NCBI RefSeq assembly: GCF_001552155.1 | Contig: NZ_BCQQ01000005.1 | Location: forward strand, 29,484 to 93,483 | Direction of reading: 5' to 3' | DNA from: Actinomadura formosensis NBRC 14204 | GTDB taxonomy: Bacteria; Actinomycetota; Actinomycetes; Streptosporangiales; Streptosporangiaceae | Length of the DNA: 64,000 nt | In this document: one piece after another, positions 32,556-40,747 of the stretch | Layout of the letters: the number at the start of each line of letters is the position of its first letter | Numbering within the stretch: the first letter of the stretch is position 1 | The notes under the pieces: generated by a model | The model's database searches: none | Told to the model about the DNA's origin: nothing | What the model saw: only the letters and a program-made list of their open reading frames with translations | Made by a program: the position numbers and the translations under genes

Positions 32556-33314
32556 CTAGCTCGGGTGCGGCTCGATCCAGTCGTAGCCACAGGTGACGAG
32601 TTCCTTGACCAGGCGCAGGTTGTAGCGGTTCATCGCCGCGATCCGCGCGGCCAGCTCACCGATCCGCTTGTCGAACTCGTCCGCCGGATACACGTCGTTG
32701 ACCAGGCCGAGTTGCAGGGCGCGGTCGGCGTCGATGCGGGCGCCGGTGAACAGCAGTTCCTTGGCGCGGGCCTTGCCGATCCGTTCCGGCAGCCGCTTCA
32801 CCCCGCCCCAGCCGGGCGCCGACCCGCCGAACTCGGGCTGGTCGGGGTCGCCGTCCTCGGTCATCTTCGGCCGGTACGGCGGACGCGCCGACAGGGTGAT
32901 CTCGACGAGGCCCATCTTCGCGTCGTCGGAGGCGATGATGAAGTCCGCGGCGAGCGCCAGCTCCAGGCCGCCGCCGACCGCGTACCCGTGCACGGCCGCG
33001 ATCACCGGCACCGACAGCCGTTCCATCATCGCGAACGTCTTCTCGCCGAGCCGGCCCTGCTCGATCCGTTCGCGCGGGGTCAGCTTCTCCGACCAGGCCA
33101 GGTCCATCCCGGCGCAGAACGCGCGCTCCCCGGCGCCGCGCAGCACCACCACGCAGACGTCCTCGTCGTCGTCCACCCGGCGGAAGATGTCGCGCAGCTC
33201 CGTCATCGTGGTCGGGGTCAGCGCGTTGAGCTTCTCCGGCCGGTTCAGCGTCAGCCAGGCGACTCGTTCCTCGATCCGCAGGTCGACGGTCTCGTAGGCG
33301 TTCTCGTCGGGCAT
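32556..33314 (-). CDS. Enoyl-CoA hydratase/isomerase family protein
   Basis: 252 residues of the crotonase fold. The CoA-binding and oxyanion segments are visible (AFCAGMDLAWSEK and AAVHGYAVGGGLELALAADFIIAS), with RIGKARAKELLFTGARIDADRAL downstream. An insertion of about 15 residues (ARPPYRPKMTEDGDPDQPEFG) before GWGGVKRLPERIGK is unusual and may shape substrate binding. The ATG follows GGAGGAG. It likely hydrates the enoyl-CoA made by the operon's dehydrogenases. Confidence 0.88.
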   Translation of the reverse strand: MPDENAYETVDLRIEERVAWLTLNRPEKLNALTPTTMTELRDIFRRVDDDEDVCVVVLRGAGERAFCAGMDLAWSEKLTPRERIEQGRLGEKTFAMMERLSVPVIAAVHGYAVGGGLELALAADFIIASDDAKMGLVEITLSARPPYRPKMTEDGDPDQPEFGGSAPGWGGVKRLPERIGKARAKELLFTGARIDADRALQLGLVNDVYPADEFDKRIGELAARIAAMNRYNLRLVKELVTCGYDWIEPHPS

Positions 33315-33353
33315 ACGGGTTCGCTCCTCCCTGTGGGGTGAACTGCGAAGTGA

Positions 33354-34586
33354 TCAGCCGCGGGGCAGGTTCAGGCCCCGGGTGGCGATGACGTTGCGCT
33401 GGATCTCGGTGGTGCCGCCGAGGAACGTGGACGCCACCGAGTCCCGGCACATGTGGGTGAACGCGGCGCCCAGGGGAGCCCCTTCACGCTCCCAGAGTGC
33501 GGCGGACCGGCCGAACGCCCGCGCGCCGGTGCGGGCGAGCCGCTGGTGCAGCTCGGCGCCGAACAACTGGTTGACGGACGCCTCGAAACCGGGTTCTTCC
33601 CCCGCCGCCTGCCTCGACACCGTGTAGCGGGCCAGGTTGTACAGGACGCGGATCTCCGTCCGCCGGCGCGCGATCTCCCGCCGCAGCGCGGGCGTGCTGC
33701 GCGCGAACCGCCGCCCCTCCGGCGACCGCAGATAGGTCACCAGTTCGGCGAGCGCCTGCTCGTACTTGATCGTGGCGCCGATCCCGGCCCGCTCGAAGCC
33801 CAGCGCGGACATCGCCACGTACCAGCCGCGGTTCTCCTCCCCGACCCGGTTCTCCACCGGCACCCGGACGCCCTCGAAGAAGATCTCGCAGAACGGCGCC
33901 GCGCCCCGGATGTCGGTGATGGGACGGATCGTCACCCCGGGCGCGTCCGCCTCGACGAGCAGGAACGTGATGCCGCGATGCGGGCGGTCGGCGCCGGTGT
34001 CGGTGCGGACCAGGACGAACAGCCAGTCGGCGTACTGGCCGAGGGACGTCCACACCTTCTGGCCGTCCACGACGTAGACGTCCCCGTCCCGGACGGCCCG
34101 CGTGCGCAGCGACGCCAGGTCGGAGCCCGACCCGGGCTCGGAGAAGCCCTGCGCCCACGTCGCCCGGCCGGTCGCGATCGGCGGCAGATGGGCCGCCTTC
34201 TGCTCGTCGGTGCCGTGCACCAGCAGCGTCGGGCCGAGGAGGAACGCGCCGATGCCGTTCACCGTCGGCACCCGCGCCCGCATCATCTCCTCGTGCAGGA
34301 CGAACTCCTCCAGCGGCGTCAGCCCGGCACCGCCGTACTCGGCGGGCCAGTGCGGCGCGATCCAGCCGCGCTCGGCCAGCGCCGCCGCCCAGGCCCGCGC
34401 GCCCTCGCGCCGCCCCGGATCGTCGGCGACCCGGTCGACGGGCCAGTTGTAGCCCGCGACGTCCTCGGGTTCGAGGCTCTGCTCCTCGCCCGCGGCCGGA
34501 CGGTAGGACGCGGGGAACCGCTCCTTGACGAAGGCCCGGACCTCCTCGCGGAAGGCGGCCTGCTCCGGCGTGTCGTCCCAGTTCAC
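33354..34586 (-). CDS. Acyl-CoA dehydrogenase, large subunit type (410 aa)
   Basis: A complete FadE-type protein: helical N-domain with HWPAEYGGAGLTPLEEFVL, FAD/substrate motif WAQGFSEPGSGSDLASLRTRA and VVDGQKVWTSLGQYADW, and C-terminal FLGGTTEIQRNVIATRGL. The ATG overlaps the CoA-ligase stop (ATGA). Together with the shorter dehydrogenase at the operon's end it may form a hetero-oligomer. The substrate is probably an acyl-CoA derived from a complex acid; the sequence alone does not say which. Confidence 0.92.
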   Translation of the reverse strand: MNWDDTPEQAAFREEVRAFVKERFPASYRPAAGEEQSLEPEDVAGYNWPVDRVADDPGRREGARAWAAALAERGWIAPHWPAEYGGAGLTPLEEFVLHEEMMRARVPTVNGIGAFLLGPTLLVHGTDEQKAAHLPPIATGRATWAQGFSEPGSGSDLASLRTRAVRDGDVYVVDGQKVWTSLGQYADWLFVLVRTDTGADRPHRGITFLLVEADAPGVTIRPITDIRGAAPFCEIFFEGVRVPVENRVGEENRGWYVAMSALGFERAGIGATIKYEQALAELVTYLRSPEGRRFARSTPALRREIARRRTEIRVLYNLARYTVSRQAAGEEPGFEASVNQLFGAELHQRLARTGARAFGRSAALWEREGAPLGAAFTHMCRDSVASTFLGGTTEIQRNVIATRGLNLPRG

Positions 34587-36172
34587 CGGCCGTTCGCCTC
34601 CCGGTCCCAGGTCGTCTCGGTGATCCCGGACTCGCCCTGCGCCCGCAGCCGGTACTTGGCGACCTTGTCGGTGGGCGTGCGCGGCAGGGCGTCCACGAAC
34701 TCGACGTAGCGCGGCACCATCGAGCGCGGCAGCCGCTCCTCGCAGTACGCCACCAGTTCCTCCGGGTCCAGGCCGGTGTCGGGTTGCACGACGACCGACA
34801 CCTTGATGTCCTCGTCCTCAAGCTCGGAGGGGACGCCGATCGCGGCGCACTCCAGCACCGCCGGATGCCGGTTGATCTCCGTCTCCAGGTCGAAGGCCGA
34901 GATGTTCTCCCCGCGCCGGCGGATGGCGTCCTTCATCCGGTCGAGGAAGTAGAAGTACCCGTCGTCGTCACGCCATACCCGGTCCCCGGTGTGGAACCAC
35001 ATGTTCCGGAAGCAGTGGGTCGTCGCCTCCCAGCTGCCGTAGTAGCCGGTCGTGAGGACGAACGGCTGTTTCGGCCGCAGCACCAGCTCGCCCGGCTCGC
35101 CCGGCCCGACCTCGCGGTCCTGCTCGTCCACGACGGCGACGTGGAACCGCTCGTCGTGCGCCTGCCCGCACGACCCGACCCGCCACTCCCCGTACGGGCT
35201 GCCGGTCGCGATGCCCGCCTCGGTGCTGGTGTAGGTCTCCACGGACCGGACGCCGAACCGTTCCCTGAGCGGCTCATCGAGGTTCGATTTGCCCATGTAG
35301 AACGTCTCCAGCCGGTGGTCGCGGTCACGCGACGTCGGCGGCCGGTTCAGCAGGATCGGGATCATCGAGAACACGCTCATGCAGACCTGCGCGTCGAAGC
35401 GGCGCACGTCGTCCCAGAACCTGGACGCGCTGAACCGCTCGACGATCGCGATCGAGCCGCCGCCGAGCAGGGCGGAGAGCATCCCGTCCCACAGCGCCGC
35501 CGCGTGGAACAGCGGCAGCGGGCAGTAGATCGTCTTGCCCCATCGGTCGAGGAAGTCGAGGGAGTCATACGCGCAGGTCAGCGCGAGTGCGTGCGGGACC
35601 ATCGCGCCCTTGGACGGACCGGTCGTCCCGGACGTGTACATGATCGCCTGCATGTCGCCGAAGCCGACCTCGACGTCGACGGTGCCGCCCTCGTCCGGCA
35701 GGGTGTTCAGCTCCCGGGCGGGCTTGCCGAGCCGGTCGAGCAGCACCCCGGCCGAGGCGGCGTCCCGCACCAGGACCCCGCCGAGCCTCGGCAGCCGCCC
35801 GGCGACCTCCACGATCCGTTCGGCGTACGGCCCGTCGATGATGAGCCGGCCGGAGTCGGAGCTGTCGAGGACGTGCCGCAGCAACTCACCCCGGTACGCG
35901 ATGTTGATCGGCACGGCGACCGCGCCGAGCCGCGCCAGCGCGAAGATGAGGTGGACGAAGTCGGCGCAGTTGGGCAGCATCACGCCCACGTGGTCGCCGC
36001 GTCCGATGCCGGCCCCGGACAGGGCGCGGGCCAGCCGGTCGGCGGCGGCGTCCACCTCGCCGTAGGTGACCTCGCCGTCCCGGAACTTGAGGAACGTCTG
36101 TCTTCGGTGAACCTGCGCCTGTGACCGGAGGACGTCCCCGAGGACGAAGCTCTCCAGCGTCTCCTTGCGCAT
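34583..36172 (-). CDS. AMP-forming acyl-CoA synthetase (CaiC/FadD-like)
   Basis: 529 residues. The ANL-family P-loop is clear (IMYTSGTTGPSKGAM), with YTSTEAGIATGSP (A5-type motif), WFHTGDRVWRDDDGYFYFLDRMKD and the catalytic Lys region PRTPTDKVAKYRLR near the C-terminus. It activates a carboxylic acid to its CoA thioester and is the first gene of the five-gene operon. Resemblance to carnitine/crotonobetaine-type ligases is general. The ATG is preceded by GGAGGG. Confidence 0.92.
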   Translation of the reverse strand: MRKETLESFVLGDVLRSQAQVHRRQTFLKFRDGEVTYGEVDAAADRLARALSGAGIGRGDHVGVMLPNCADFVHLIFALARLGAVAVPINIAYRGELLRHVLDSSDSGRLIIDGPYAERIVEVAGRLPRLGGVLVRDAASAGVLLDRLGKPARELNTLPDEGGTVDVEVGFGDMQAIMYTSGTTGPSKGAMVPHALALTCAYDSLDFLDRWGKTIYCPLPLFHAAALWDGMLSALLGGGSIAIVERFSASRFWDDVRRFDAQVCMSVFSMIPILLNRPPTSRDRDHRLETFYMGKSNLDEPLRERFGVRSVETYTSTEAGIATGSPYGEWRVGSCGQAHDERFHVAVVDEQDREVGPGEPGELVLRPKQPFVLTTGYYGSWEATTHCFRNMWFHTGDRVWRDDDGYFYFLDRMKDAIRRRGENISAFDLETEINRHPAVLECAAIGVPSELEDEDIKVSVVVQPDTGLDPEELVAYCEERLPRSMVPRYVEFVDALPRTPTDKVAKYRLRAQGESGITETTWDREANGR

Positions 36173-36351
36173 CCGGACCCTCCGCTGTCGCTGCGTTGGC
36201 CTGCGTCGTCGGTGGCTGGGCGGCTAGATGGCGGTACGGCGGAATCAGCTGGGAGCGATCCGCAACCCGGACAATGCCTTGAATAGAGGAACACGAAACA
36301 CCAGACACGGCAACAGTGACGAAAAGGGTATAAAGATGTTCTAAGAGATGT
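36173..36351. promoter_or_regulatory. Upstream region of the catabolic operon
   Basis: The stretch becomes A+T-rich towards 36340 (GGGTATAAAGATG at 36326-36338 on the plus strand). I cannot assign a definite promoter or operator. The end of a methyltransferase remnant begins at 36352. Confidence 0.3.
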
Positions 36352-36677
36352 TTATTGGGACAGATGTCGATTGCTGCGCCCAGGCCACAGGCCGGTGTGG
36401 ACCTCGGCCGTCACATCGCGGAAGCCGGCGTCCAGCAGCAGGTTGCGGTACCGGCGAGCCGAGCGCGGACCGGCGATCTGGTCGGCGCGGGCGTGCACGA
36501 TGGCGCGGGTGAGAGCCGGGCCGCCGGAGTCGATGACGAAGGTGTCCCAGTCCTGGCCGACGAGGACGATCCGTCCACCGGGCGCGAGCAGGGCATATAG
36601 GAGCGGATCCGCAGTTCCCCGGCACCTGGCAGGCGCTCGACCGCGTCGAGCATCGCGATGAGGTTCTCCGTAGTCAT
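36352..36677 (-). pseudogene. SAM-dependent methyltransferase with internal deletion and frameshift
   Basis: The N-terminus is intact (MTTENLIAMLDAVERLPGAG, then ELRIRSY), but the sequence jumps, with a frame change near 36595, straight to LLAPGGRIVLVGQDWDTFV and RYRNLLLDAGFRDVTAEVHT, the C-terminal half of a UbiE/ArsM-type methyltransferase. Roughly 100 residues carrying the SAM-binding GxGxG loop are missing. It lies head-to-head with the MerR gene, which was probably its regulator. Confidence 0.7.
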
Positions 36678-36693
36678 GGACGCCAGGATCCGG

Positions 36694-36711
36694 CTTAATG
36701 TCGACATGAAG
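36694..36711. promoter_or_regulatory. MerR-type dyad operator
   Basis: CTTAATGTCGACATGAAG: a perfect 10-bp core palindrome (ATGTCGACAT) flanked by CTT/AAG, between the divergent methyltransferase remnant and the MerR gene. MerR proteins bind such dyads inside promoters with long spacers. It covers the ATG at 36706, favouring the downstream start at 36721. Confidence 0.55.
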
Positions 36712-36720
36712 TCAAGCGAG

Positions 36721-37143
36721 ATGAGCATCGGGGATCTCGCCGCACGCTTCGGCCTGGCCGCGCACGTCCTGCGGCACTGGGAGTCGATGGGGCTGCTCGC
36801 CCCCGCACGCGACCCGGCCGGCCGCCGCCGCTACACCGCCGCCGACATCACGCGCGTCGCCGCCATCCTGCGCGCCAAGGAGGCGGGGCTCTCCCTCGAA
36901 GCCATCGGCGTCCTGGCCGCCGGCGCCGGCCCGGCGCGGCAGCGCGACATCCTGAGCCGGGAGGCCGAGGCACTGCGCCGCCGCATCACGGCAGCGCAGG
37001 CGTCCCTGGAACTCATCGAATGCGCCCTCGGCTGCGACCACGCGGACATCACCGAATGCGCGCACTTCAAGCAGGCGGTGGCGGACCGCATCGGCACCGC
37101 CGCCGCCTCGCCGTCTCACCGCCTCGGCGGTAAGCCGATGTGA
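36721..37143 (+). CDS. MerR-family regulator with cysteine-rich tail
   Basis: 140 residues. The winged helix is typical (MSIGDLAARFGLAAHVLRHWE, then RRRYTAADITRVAAILRAKEAG), followed by a coiled-coil dimerisation helix and a tail with three cysteines (ECALGCDHADITECAHF), which could bind a metal or sense redox state. Start at 36721 chosen because the operator-like dyad covers the upstream ATG. Its likely target, the divergent methyltransferase, is now broken, leaving an orphan regulator. Confidence 0.85.
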   Translation: MSIGDLAARFGLAAHVLRHWESMGLLAPARDPAGRRRYTAADITRVAAILRAKEAGLSLEAIGVLAAGAGPARQRDILSREAEALRRRITAAQASLELIECALGCDHADITECAHFKQAVADRIGTAAASPSHRLGGKPM

Positions 37144-37169
37144 TCACACGTGCGGCTCTGCCGACCGTC

Positions 37170-37208
37170 GTGACCGGTGAATCTCCTGCCGAGAGATTCA
37201 CCGGTCAC
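37170..37208. terminator. Bidirectional hairpin terminator between MerR and exporter genes
   Basis: A perfect 16-bp inverted repeat (37170-37185 with 37193-37208, arm GTGACCGGTGAATCTC) with a 7-nt loop, in the 89-bp gap between convergent genes. Confidence 0.75.
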
Positions 37209-37232
37209 ACCGGGAGCGGGTCCGCGCGGGGC

Positions 37233-38723
37233 TCAGGAGTGGGCGAGCAGCGGCTCGGCGCTCCCGGCGTCCTCGGCGGCGGCCTGGGGCCGCGGGCGGG
37301 GGGTGTTCATAAGGACGGCGACGATCAGCGCGCCGGCCGCCAGGATGCCCGCCGCCCAGGTGCCGGCCGTCCCGAAGCCCTCCACCACGGCCTGCTTGGC
37401 GATGGCGGGACTCCTGCCGTGCGAGGCCAGGTAGTCCGCGGTCGCGCTGGTGGCGATGGTGTTGAGCAGCGCGATACCGACCGAACTGCCGACCTGCTGC
37501 GCGGTGTTGACGCTCGCCGAGGCCACCCCCGCGTCTCCCTGGCCGACGCCGCGGGTGGCGTAGTTCATGGCCACCGGCATGATCATGCCCGCCCCGAAAC
37601 CGACCAGGAGCTGCACGACCAGCACGCCGCCCGCGTAGCCGGTGCCGGCGTCCAGGGTGAGCATCCACAGCATCCCGGCGGCGCCGATCAGCATGCCCGG
37701 GACGATCAGCGCCCGCGGCGGGAGCTTGGGCAGCAGCCGGGTGGCGAGCCCGCCGGCCGACACCAGGACCGCCACGGTCATCGGGAGGAAGGCCACACCG
37801 GTCTTGATCGGCGAGTATCCCTTGACGACCTGCATGTAGTAGGTCATGAACAGGAACGCCCCGAACATGCCGATGGCGGTCAGGCCCACGGCCAGGTAGG
37901 CGGCGCCGCGGGTGCGGTCGGCGACCACACGCGGCGGCAGCAGCGGCTGCGGCACCCTGCTCTCGACGAAGGCGAACGCGGCGAGCAGCACGACGCCGGC
38001 GGCCAGCAGGCCGGTGACCGTCACCGAGCCCCAGCCGTCGGACTCGGCCCTGCCGGTGGCGTACACGATCGCGACCAGCCCGCCGGTGACCAGCAGCACG
38101 CCGGGGATGTCGAACCGGGCCCTGCCCTCGTGCCGCGACTCGGCCAGCACCGCGTACCCGCCGACCGCCGCGACCAGGGCGATCGGGATGTTGATGTACA
38201 GGCACCAGCGCCAGTCCAGGTAGTCGGTCAGCGCCCCGCCGGCCAGCAGCCCGAGCGCGCCGCCCGCGGCGGAGATGGCACCCCAGACCCCGAACGCCTT
38301 GGCACGGTCCTTGGGCTCGGTGAACGTCACCGTCAGCAGCGACAGCGCGGACGGCCCGAGCAGCGCACCGAACCCGCCCTGCAGGGCACGCGCGATCAGC
38401 AGCAACTCGAAGCCGGACGCCGCGCCGCCCAGCGCCGACGCGCCGGCGAAGCCGAGCAGCGCGATCAGGAAGGTCCGCTTGCGTCCGGTGTAGTCGGCGA
38501 TCCGGCCGCCGAGCAGCAGCAGGCCGCCGAACGCGAGCGTGTACGCGGTGATGATCCACTGCCGGTCGCCGTCGGAGATCCCCAGGTCCCGCTGGAGCGA
38601 CGGCAGCGCGATGTTCACGACGGTGGCATCCAGAATGATCATGAGCTGGGCCAACCCGATGAAGAACAGCGCGGTCCAGCGGCGCGAAGTGCCCCCCGGG
38701 GCCTGCGCCTTCGTGGTCGCCAT
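37233..38723 (-). CDS. DHA2-type (EmrB/QacA) multidrug efflux transporter
   Basis: 496 residues with 14 predicted helices. Landmarks are LDATVVNIALPSLQRDLG in helix 1 (motif D1), LLLGGRIADYTGRKRTFL (motif A), and GLLAGGALTDYLDWRW with WCLYINIPIALVA (motif C region). It exports drugs or toxic metabolites with protons. The ATG follows GAGGA. It is divergent from the ECF41 sigma gene, and an ECF41-like promoter lies upstream, so it is probably a target of that sigma factor. Confidence 0.9.
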   Translation of the reverse strand: MATTKAQAPGGTSRRWTALFFIGLAQLMIILDATVVNIALPSLQRDLGISDGDRQWIITAYTLAFGGLLLLGGRIADYTGRKRTFLIALLGFAGASALGGAASGFELLLIARALQGGFGALLGPSALSLLTVTFTEPKDRAKAFGVWGAISAAGGALGLLAGGALTDYLDWRWCLYINIPIALVAAVGGYAVLAESRHEGRARFDIPGVLLVTGGLVAIVYATGRAESDGWGSVTVTGLLAAGVVLLAAFAFVESRVPQPLLPPRVVADRTRGAAYLAVGLTAIGMFGAFLFMTYYMQVVKGYSPIKTGVAFLPMTVAVLVSAGGLATRLLPKLPPRALIVPGMLIGAAGMLWMLTLDAGTGYAGGVLVVQLLVGFGAGMIMPVAMNYATRGVGQGDAGVASASVNTAQQVGSSVGIALLNTIATSATADYLASHGRSPAIAKQAVVEGFGTAGTWAAGILAAGALIVAVLMNTPRPRPQAAAEDAGSAEPLLAHS

Positions 38724-38790
38724 GAGTTCGTCCTCACTCCTGGTGTCGCGTGCCGCCCGGATCGTCCGCGCGGCGTCCTGACGAACACGA

Positions 38791-38817
38791 GATGCCGGGG
38801 ACCCGCTCCTTGTGACA
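38791..38817 (-). promoter_or_regulatory. ECF41-type promoter of the exporter gene
   Basis: On the minus strand, TGTCACA (38817-38811), a 16-bp spacer and CATC (38794-38791). The published ECF41 consensus is TGTCACA-N16-CGTC; this differs at one base. It is placed about 70 bp before the exporter start. Confidence 0.6.
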
Positions 38818-38851
38818 GCGCGGCCCTGTGACGTGCACCACCGATCCCGGA

Positions 38852-38878
38852 TGTCACAAAGCGGCGCGGACCGGCGTC
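38852..38878 (+). promoter_or_regulatory. ECF41-type autoregulatory promoter of the sigma gene
   Basis: TGTCACA (38852-38858), exactly 16 bp, then CGTC (38875-38878), a perfect match to the ECF41 consensus, 44 bp before the sigma-factor start codon. ECF41 sigmas usually activate their own gene this way. Confidence 0.75.
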
Positions 38879-38921
38879 TTGTGCGTGTGGCACTGTCGAG
38901 AGCGAACGGGCGGGGACGGGC

Positions 38922-39836
38922 ATGAGCGACCGAGCAGCGGACACGGCCGGTGACCGCATGGACCCCGCCACCGAGGCGTTCATCGCCCACCGCAACCTGC
39001 TGTTCACCGTCGCCTACGAGATGCTCGGCTCGGCCGCCGACGCCGAAGACGTCCTGCAGGAAACCTGGATGCGCTGGGCGGGCGTCGACCTCGGCACCGT
39101 GCGGGATCAGCGCGCGTACCTGGTCCAGATCACCACCCGCCAGGCACTGACCCGGCTGCGCACCCTCGGCCGCCGCAAGGAGACCTACGTCGGCCCCTGG
39201 CTGCCCGAACCGCTGCTGACCACACCCGACGTGGCCGAGGACGTCGAACTGGCCGACAAGGTCTCGATGGCGATGCTGCTGGTCCTGGAGACGCTCACGC
39301 CGACCGAACGGGCGGTGTTCGTGCTGCGCGAGGTGTTCGACCTCGCCTACGACGAGATCGCCGAGGCCGTCGACAAGAGCCCCGCCGCGGTCCGCCAGAT
39401 CGCCCACCGGGCACGCTCGCACGTCGCCGCGCGCCGGCCGCGCGACGCCGTCTCCTCGGCCGAGACCCGGGCCGCGCTCCATGCCTTCCAGCGGGCGCTC
39501 GAAACCGGCGACCTGCAGAACCTGCTCGACACCCTCGCGCCGAACGTCGTCCTTCTGTCCGACGGCGGCGGACTCAAGCAGGCCCTGACGCGGCCCGTCG
39601 TGGGGGCCCACAGGGTCGCCCGCCTGGTGACCACCGGCCTCAAGCGGATCGAGGCCGAGACGTCGTTCGAGCCGGTCCAGGTCAACGGCAACCCGGGGCT
39701 CATCGTGCGGCTCAACGGAGAGACCGACACCATCATGGCGGTGCGGGTCGAGAACGGCCTCATCACCGGCCTCTACTTCGTCCGCAACCCCGACAAACTG
39801 TCACACGTGGAGCAGGAGACCACCCTGAGCCGCTGA
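38922..39836 (+). CDS. ECF41-family sigma factor with SnoaL-like C-terminal domain
   Basis: 304 residues. Sigma2 (about 20-90: FTVAYEMLGSAADAEDVLQE and WMRW) and sigma4 (about 125-175: LTPTERAVFVLREVFDLAYD) are followed by an NTF2/SnoaL domain. The three signatures of group ECF41 are present: WLPEP between the sigma domains, DGGG early in the C-terminal domain and NPDKL near the end. In this group the fused domain controls activity in place of an anti-sigma factor. It has a perfect ECF41 promoter upstream. Confidence 0.93.
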   Translation: MSDRAADTAGDRMDPATEAFIAHRNLLFTVAYEMLGSAADAEDVLQETWMRWAGVDLGTVRDQRAYLVQITTRQALTRLRTLGRRKETYVGPWLPEPLLTTPDVAEDVELADKVSMAMLLVLETLTPTERAVFVLREVFDLAYDEIAEAVDKSPAAVRQIAHRARSHVAARRPRDAVSSAETRAALHAFQRALETGDLQNLLDTLAPNVVLLSDGGGLKQALTRPVVGAHRVARLVTTGLKRIEAETSFEPVQVNGNPGLIVRLNGETDTIMAVRVENGLITGLYFVRNPDKLSHVEQETTLSR

Positions 39837-40169
39837 GCCCGAAACACCACCTCACGCGCCCCTGGGATGGGTGTCGGGGAGGATGTGCCAGGAGTGACCG
39901 GCCTCCGGGCCACACTTCCAGCCGCCACCAGGGACCGCGCGGACACGCCGTCCCGGAGAGCGTCGCCCAGTTCGGTCAGCCGACTGGCGGCGTAAGCTGC
40001 CTGCTCAACCGCCCAGCGAGCACACCGCTCGCCGCTCCCACCGGTAAAGCCGCCCGGCCCGCTCCTGCGCGACCAAGCCCCGGAGTCCTAGCTCGGACAC
40101 CAGCCCACAAGAACCGCTCTGAAAGCCTTCGGCGGGAGGGCGAGGCTCGGGACGGCGCGGGCGGATGGG
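39837..40169. other. 333-bp gap without a convincing gene
   Basis: Between the sigma factor and the convergent MarR gene I see no gene I would defend. The minus strand has an open stretch reading WAVEQAAYAASRLTELGDALRDG, which may be a decayed fragment of a small gene. No repeat or RNA was recognised. Confidence 0.4.
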
Positions 40170-40646
40170 TTACTTCGCGTCGTGCGGGCGGGGGTGCGGG
40201 GGGCGGTGGTACTCGGTCAGGACGGTGAGTAGGCGGGTGAGTTCGTCCTTCTGGCCGGGGGTGAGGGGGGCGAGGAGCTCACGCTGGGCGTCGGTGACGA
40301 GCGCGTCGAGGCGCTCCAGGCGGCGGTGGCCGGCGAGGGTGAGGGTGATGACGTTGCGGCGGCGGTCGGCGGGGTCGGGTTCGCGGCGGATGTATTCGGC
40401 GTCGGCAAGCTCGTTGAGAACGGCGACCATGTCGCTGCGGTAGATGCCGGTGCGGCGGCTGAGTTCGGCCTGGCTGGCGGCACCGGCCTCGGCGAGCGCG
40501 GCCAGCACGGCGAAGTGCCACTTGCGAGCGCCTTCGGCGGCCAGGCGCTCGCTGACGAGGCGGTCGGCGGCGACCGCGGCCCCCGCGAGCAGGCGGCTGG
40601 GGATGGCGCGCAGCCGGGCCGGAGTGGGTTCGGGGGTCGGGCTCAT
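40170..40646 (-). CDS. MarR-family regulator
   Basis: 158 residues with the winged-helix core [21 protein letters not shown] and wing [22 protein letters not shown]. It is divergent from the epoxide hydrolase gene with a long dyad in between, so it probably represses both directions. The likely ligand is a lipophilic or phenolic compound. The C-terminus is His/Pro-rich ([14 protein letters not shown]). Confidence 0.9.
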   Translation of the reverse strand: MSPTPEPTPARLRAIPSRLLAGAAVAADRLVSERLAAEGARKWHFAVLAALAEAGAASQAELSRRTGIYRSDMVAVLNELADAEYIRREPDPADRRRNVITLTLAGHRRLERLDALVTDAQRELLAPLTPGQKDELTRLLTVLTEYHRPPHPRPHDAK

Positions 40647-40668
40647 GGGGGTTTTCCTCCACCTCTTG

Positions 40669-40711
40669 CGTTCGTGTCACTAACAGTCTAGCTTCGTTAG
40701 TGACACGAACG
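40669..40711. promoter_or_regulatory. MarR operator: 16-bp inverted repeat
   Basis: A perfect inverted repeat, CGTTCGTGTCACTAAC (40669-40684) with its complement at 40696-40711, separated by 11 bp, lies between the MarR and epoxide hydrolase genes. A TTCGAA-rich dyad follows at once. Half of the repeat recurs at 41827. Confidence 0.75.
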
Positions 40712-40747
40712 TTCGAACTTCGAACGAATTTCCCTGGAGTGAAGACC

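Noticed and set aside
36658..36720. Extended N-terminus of the MerR protein from the upstream in-frame start
   Set aside because: The added residues are not MerR-like, and a dyad operator covers the ATG at 36706.
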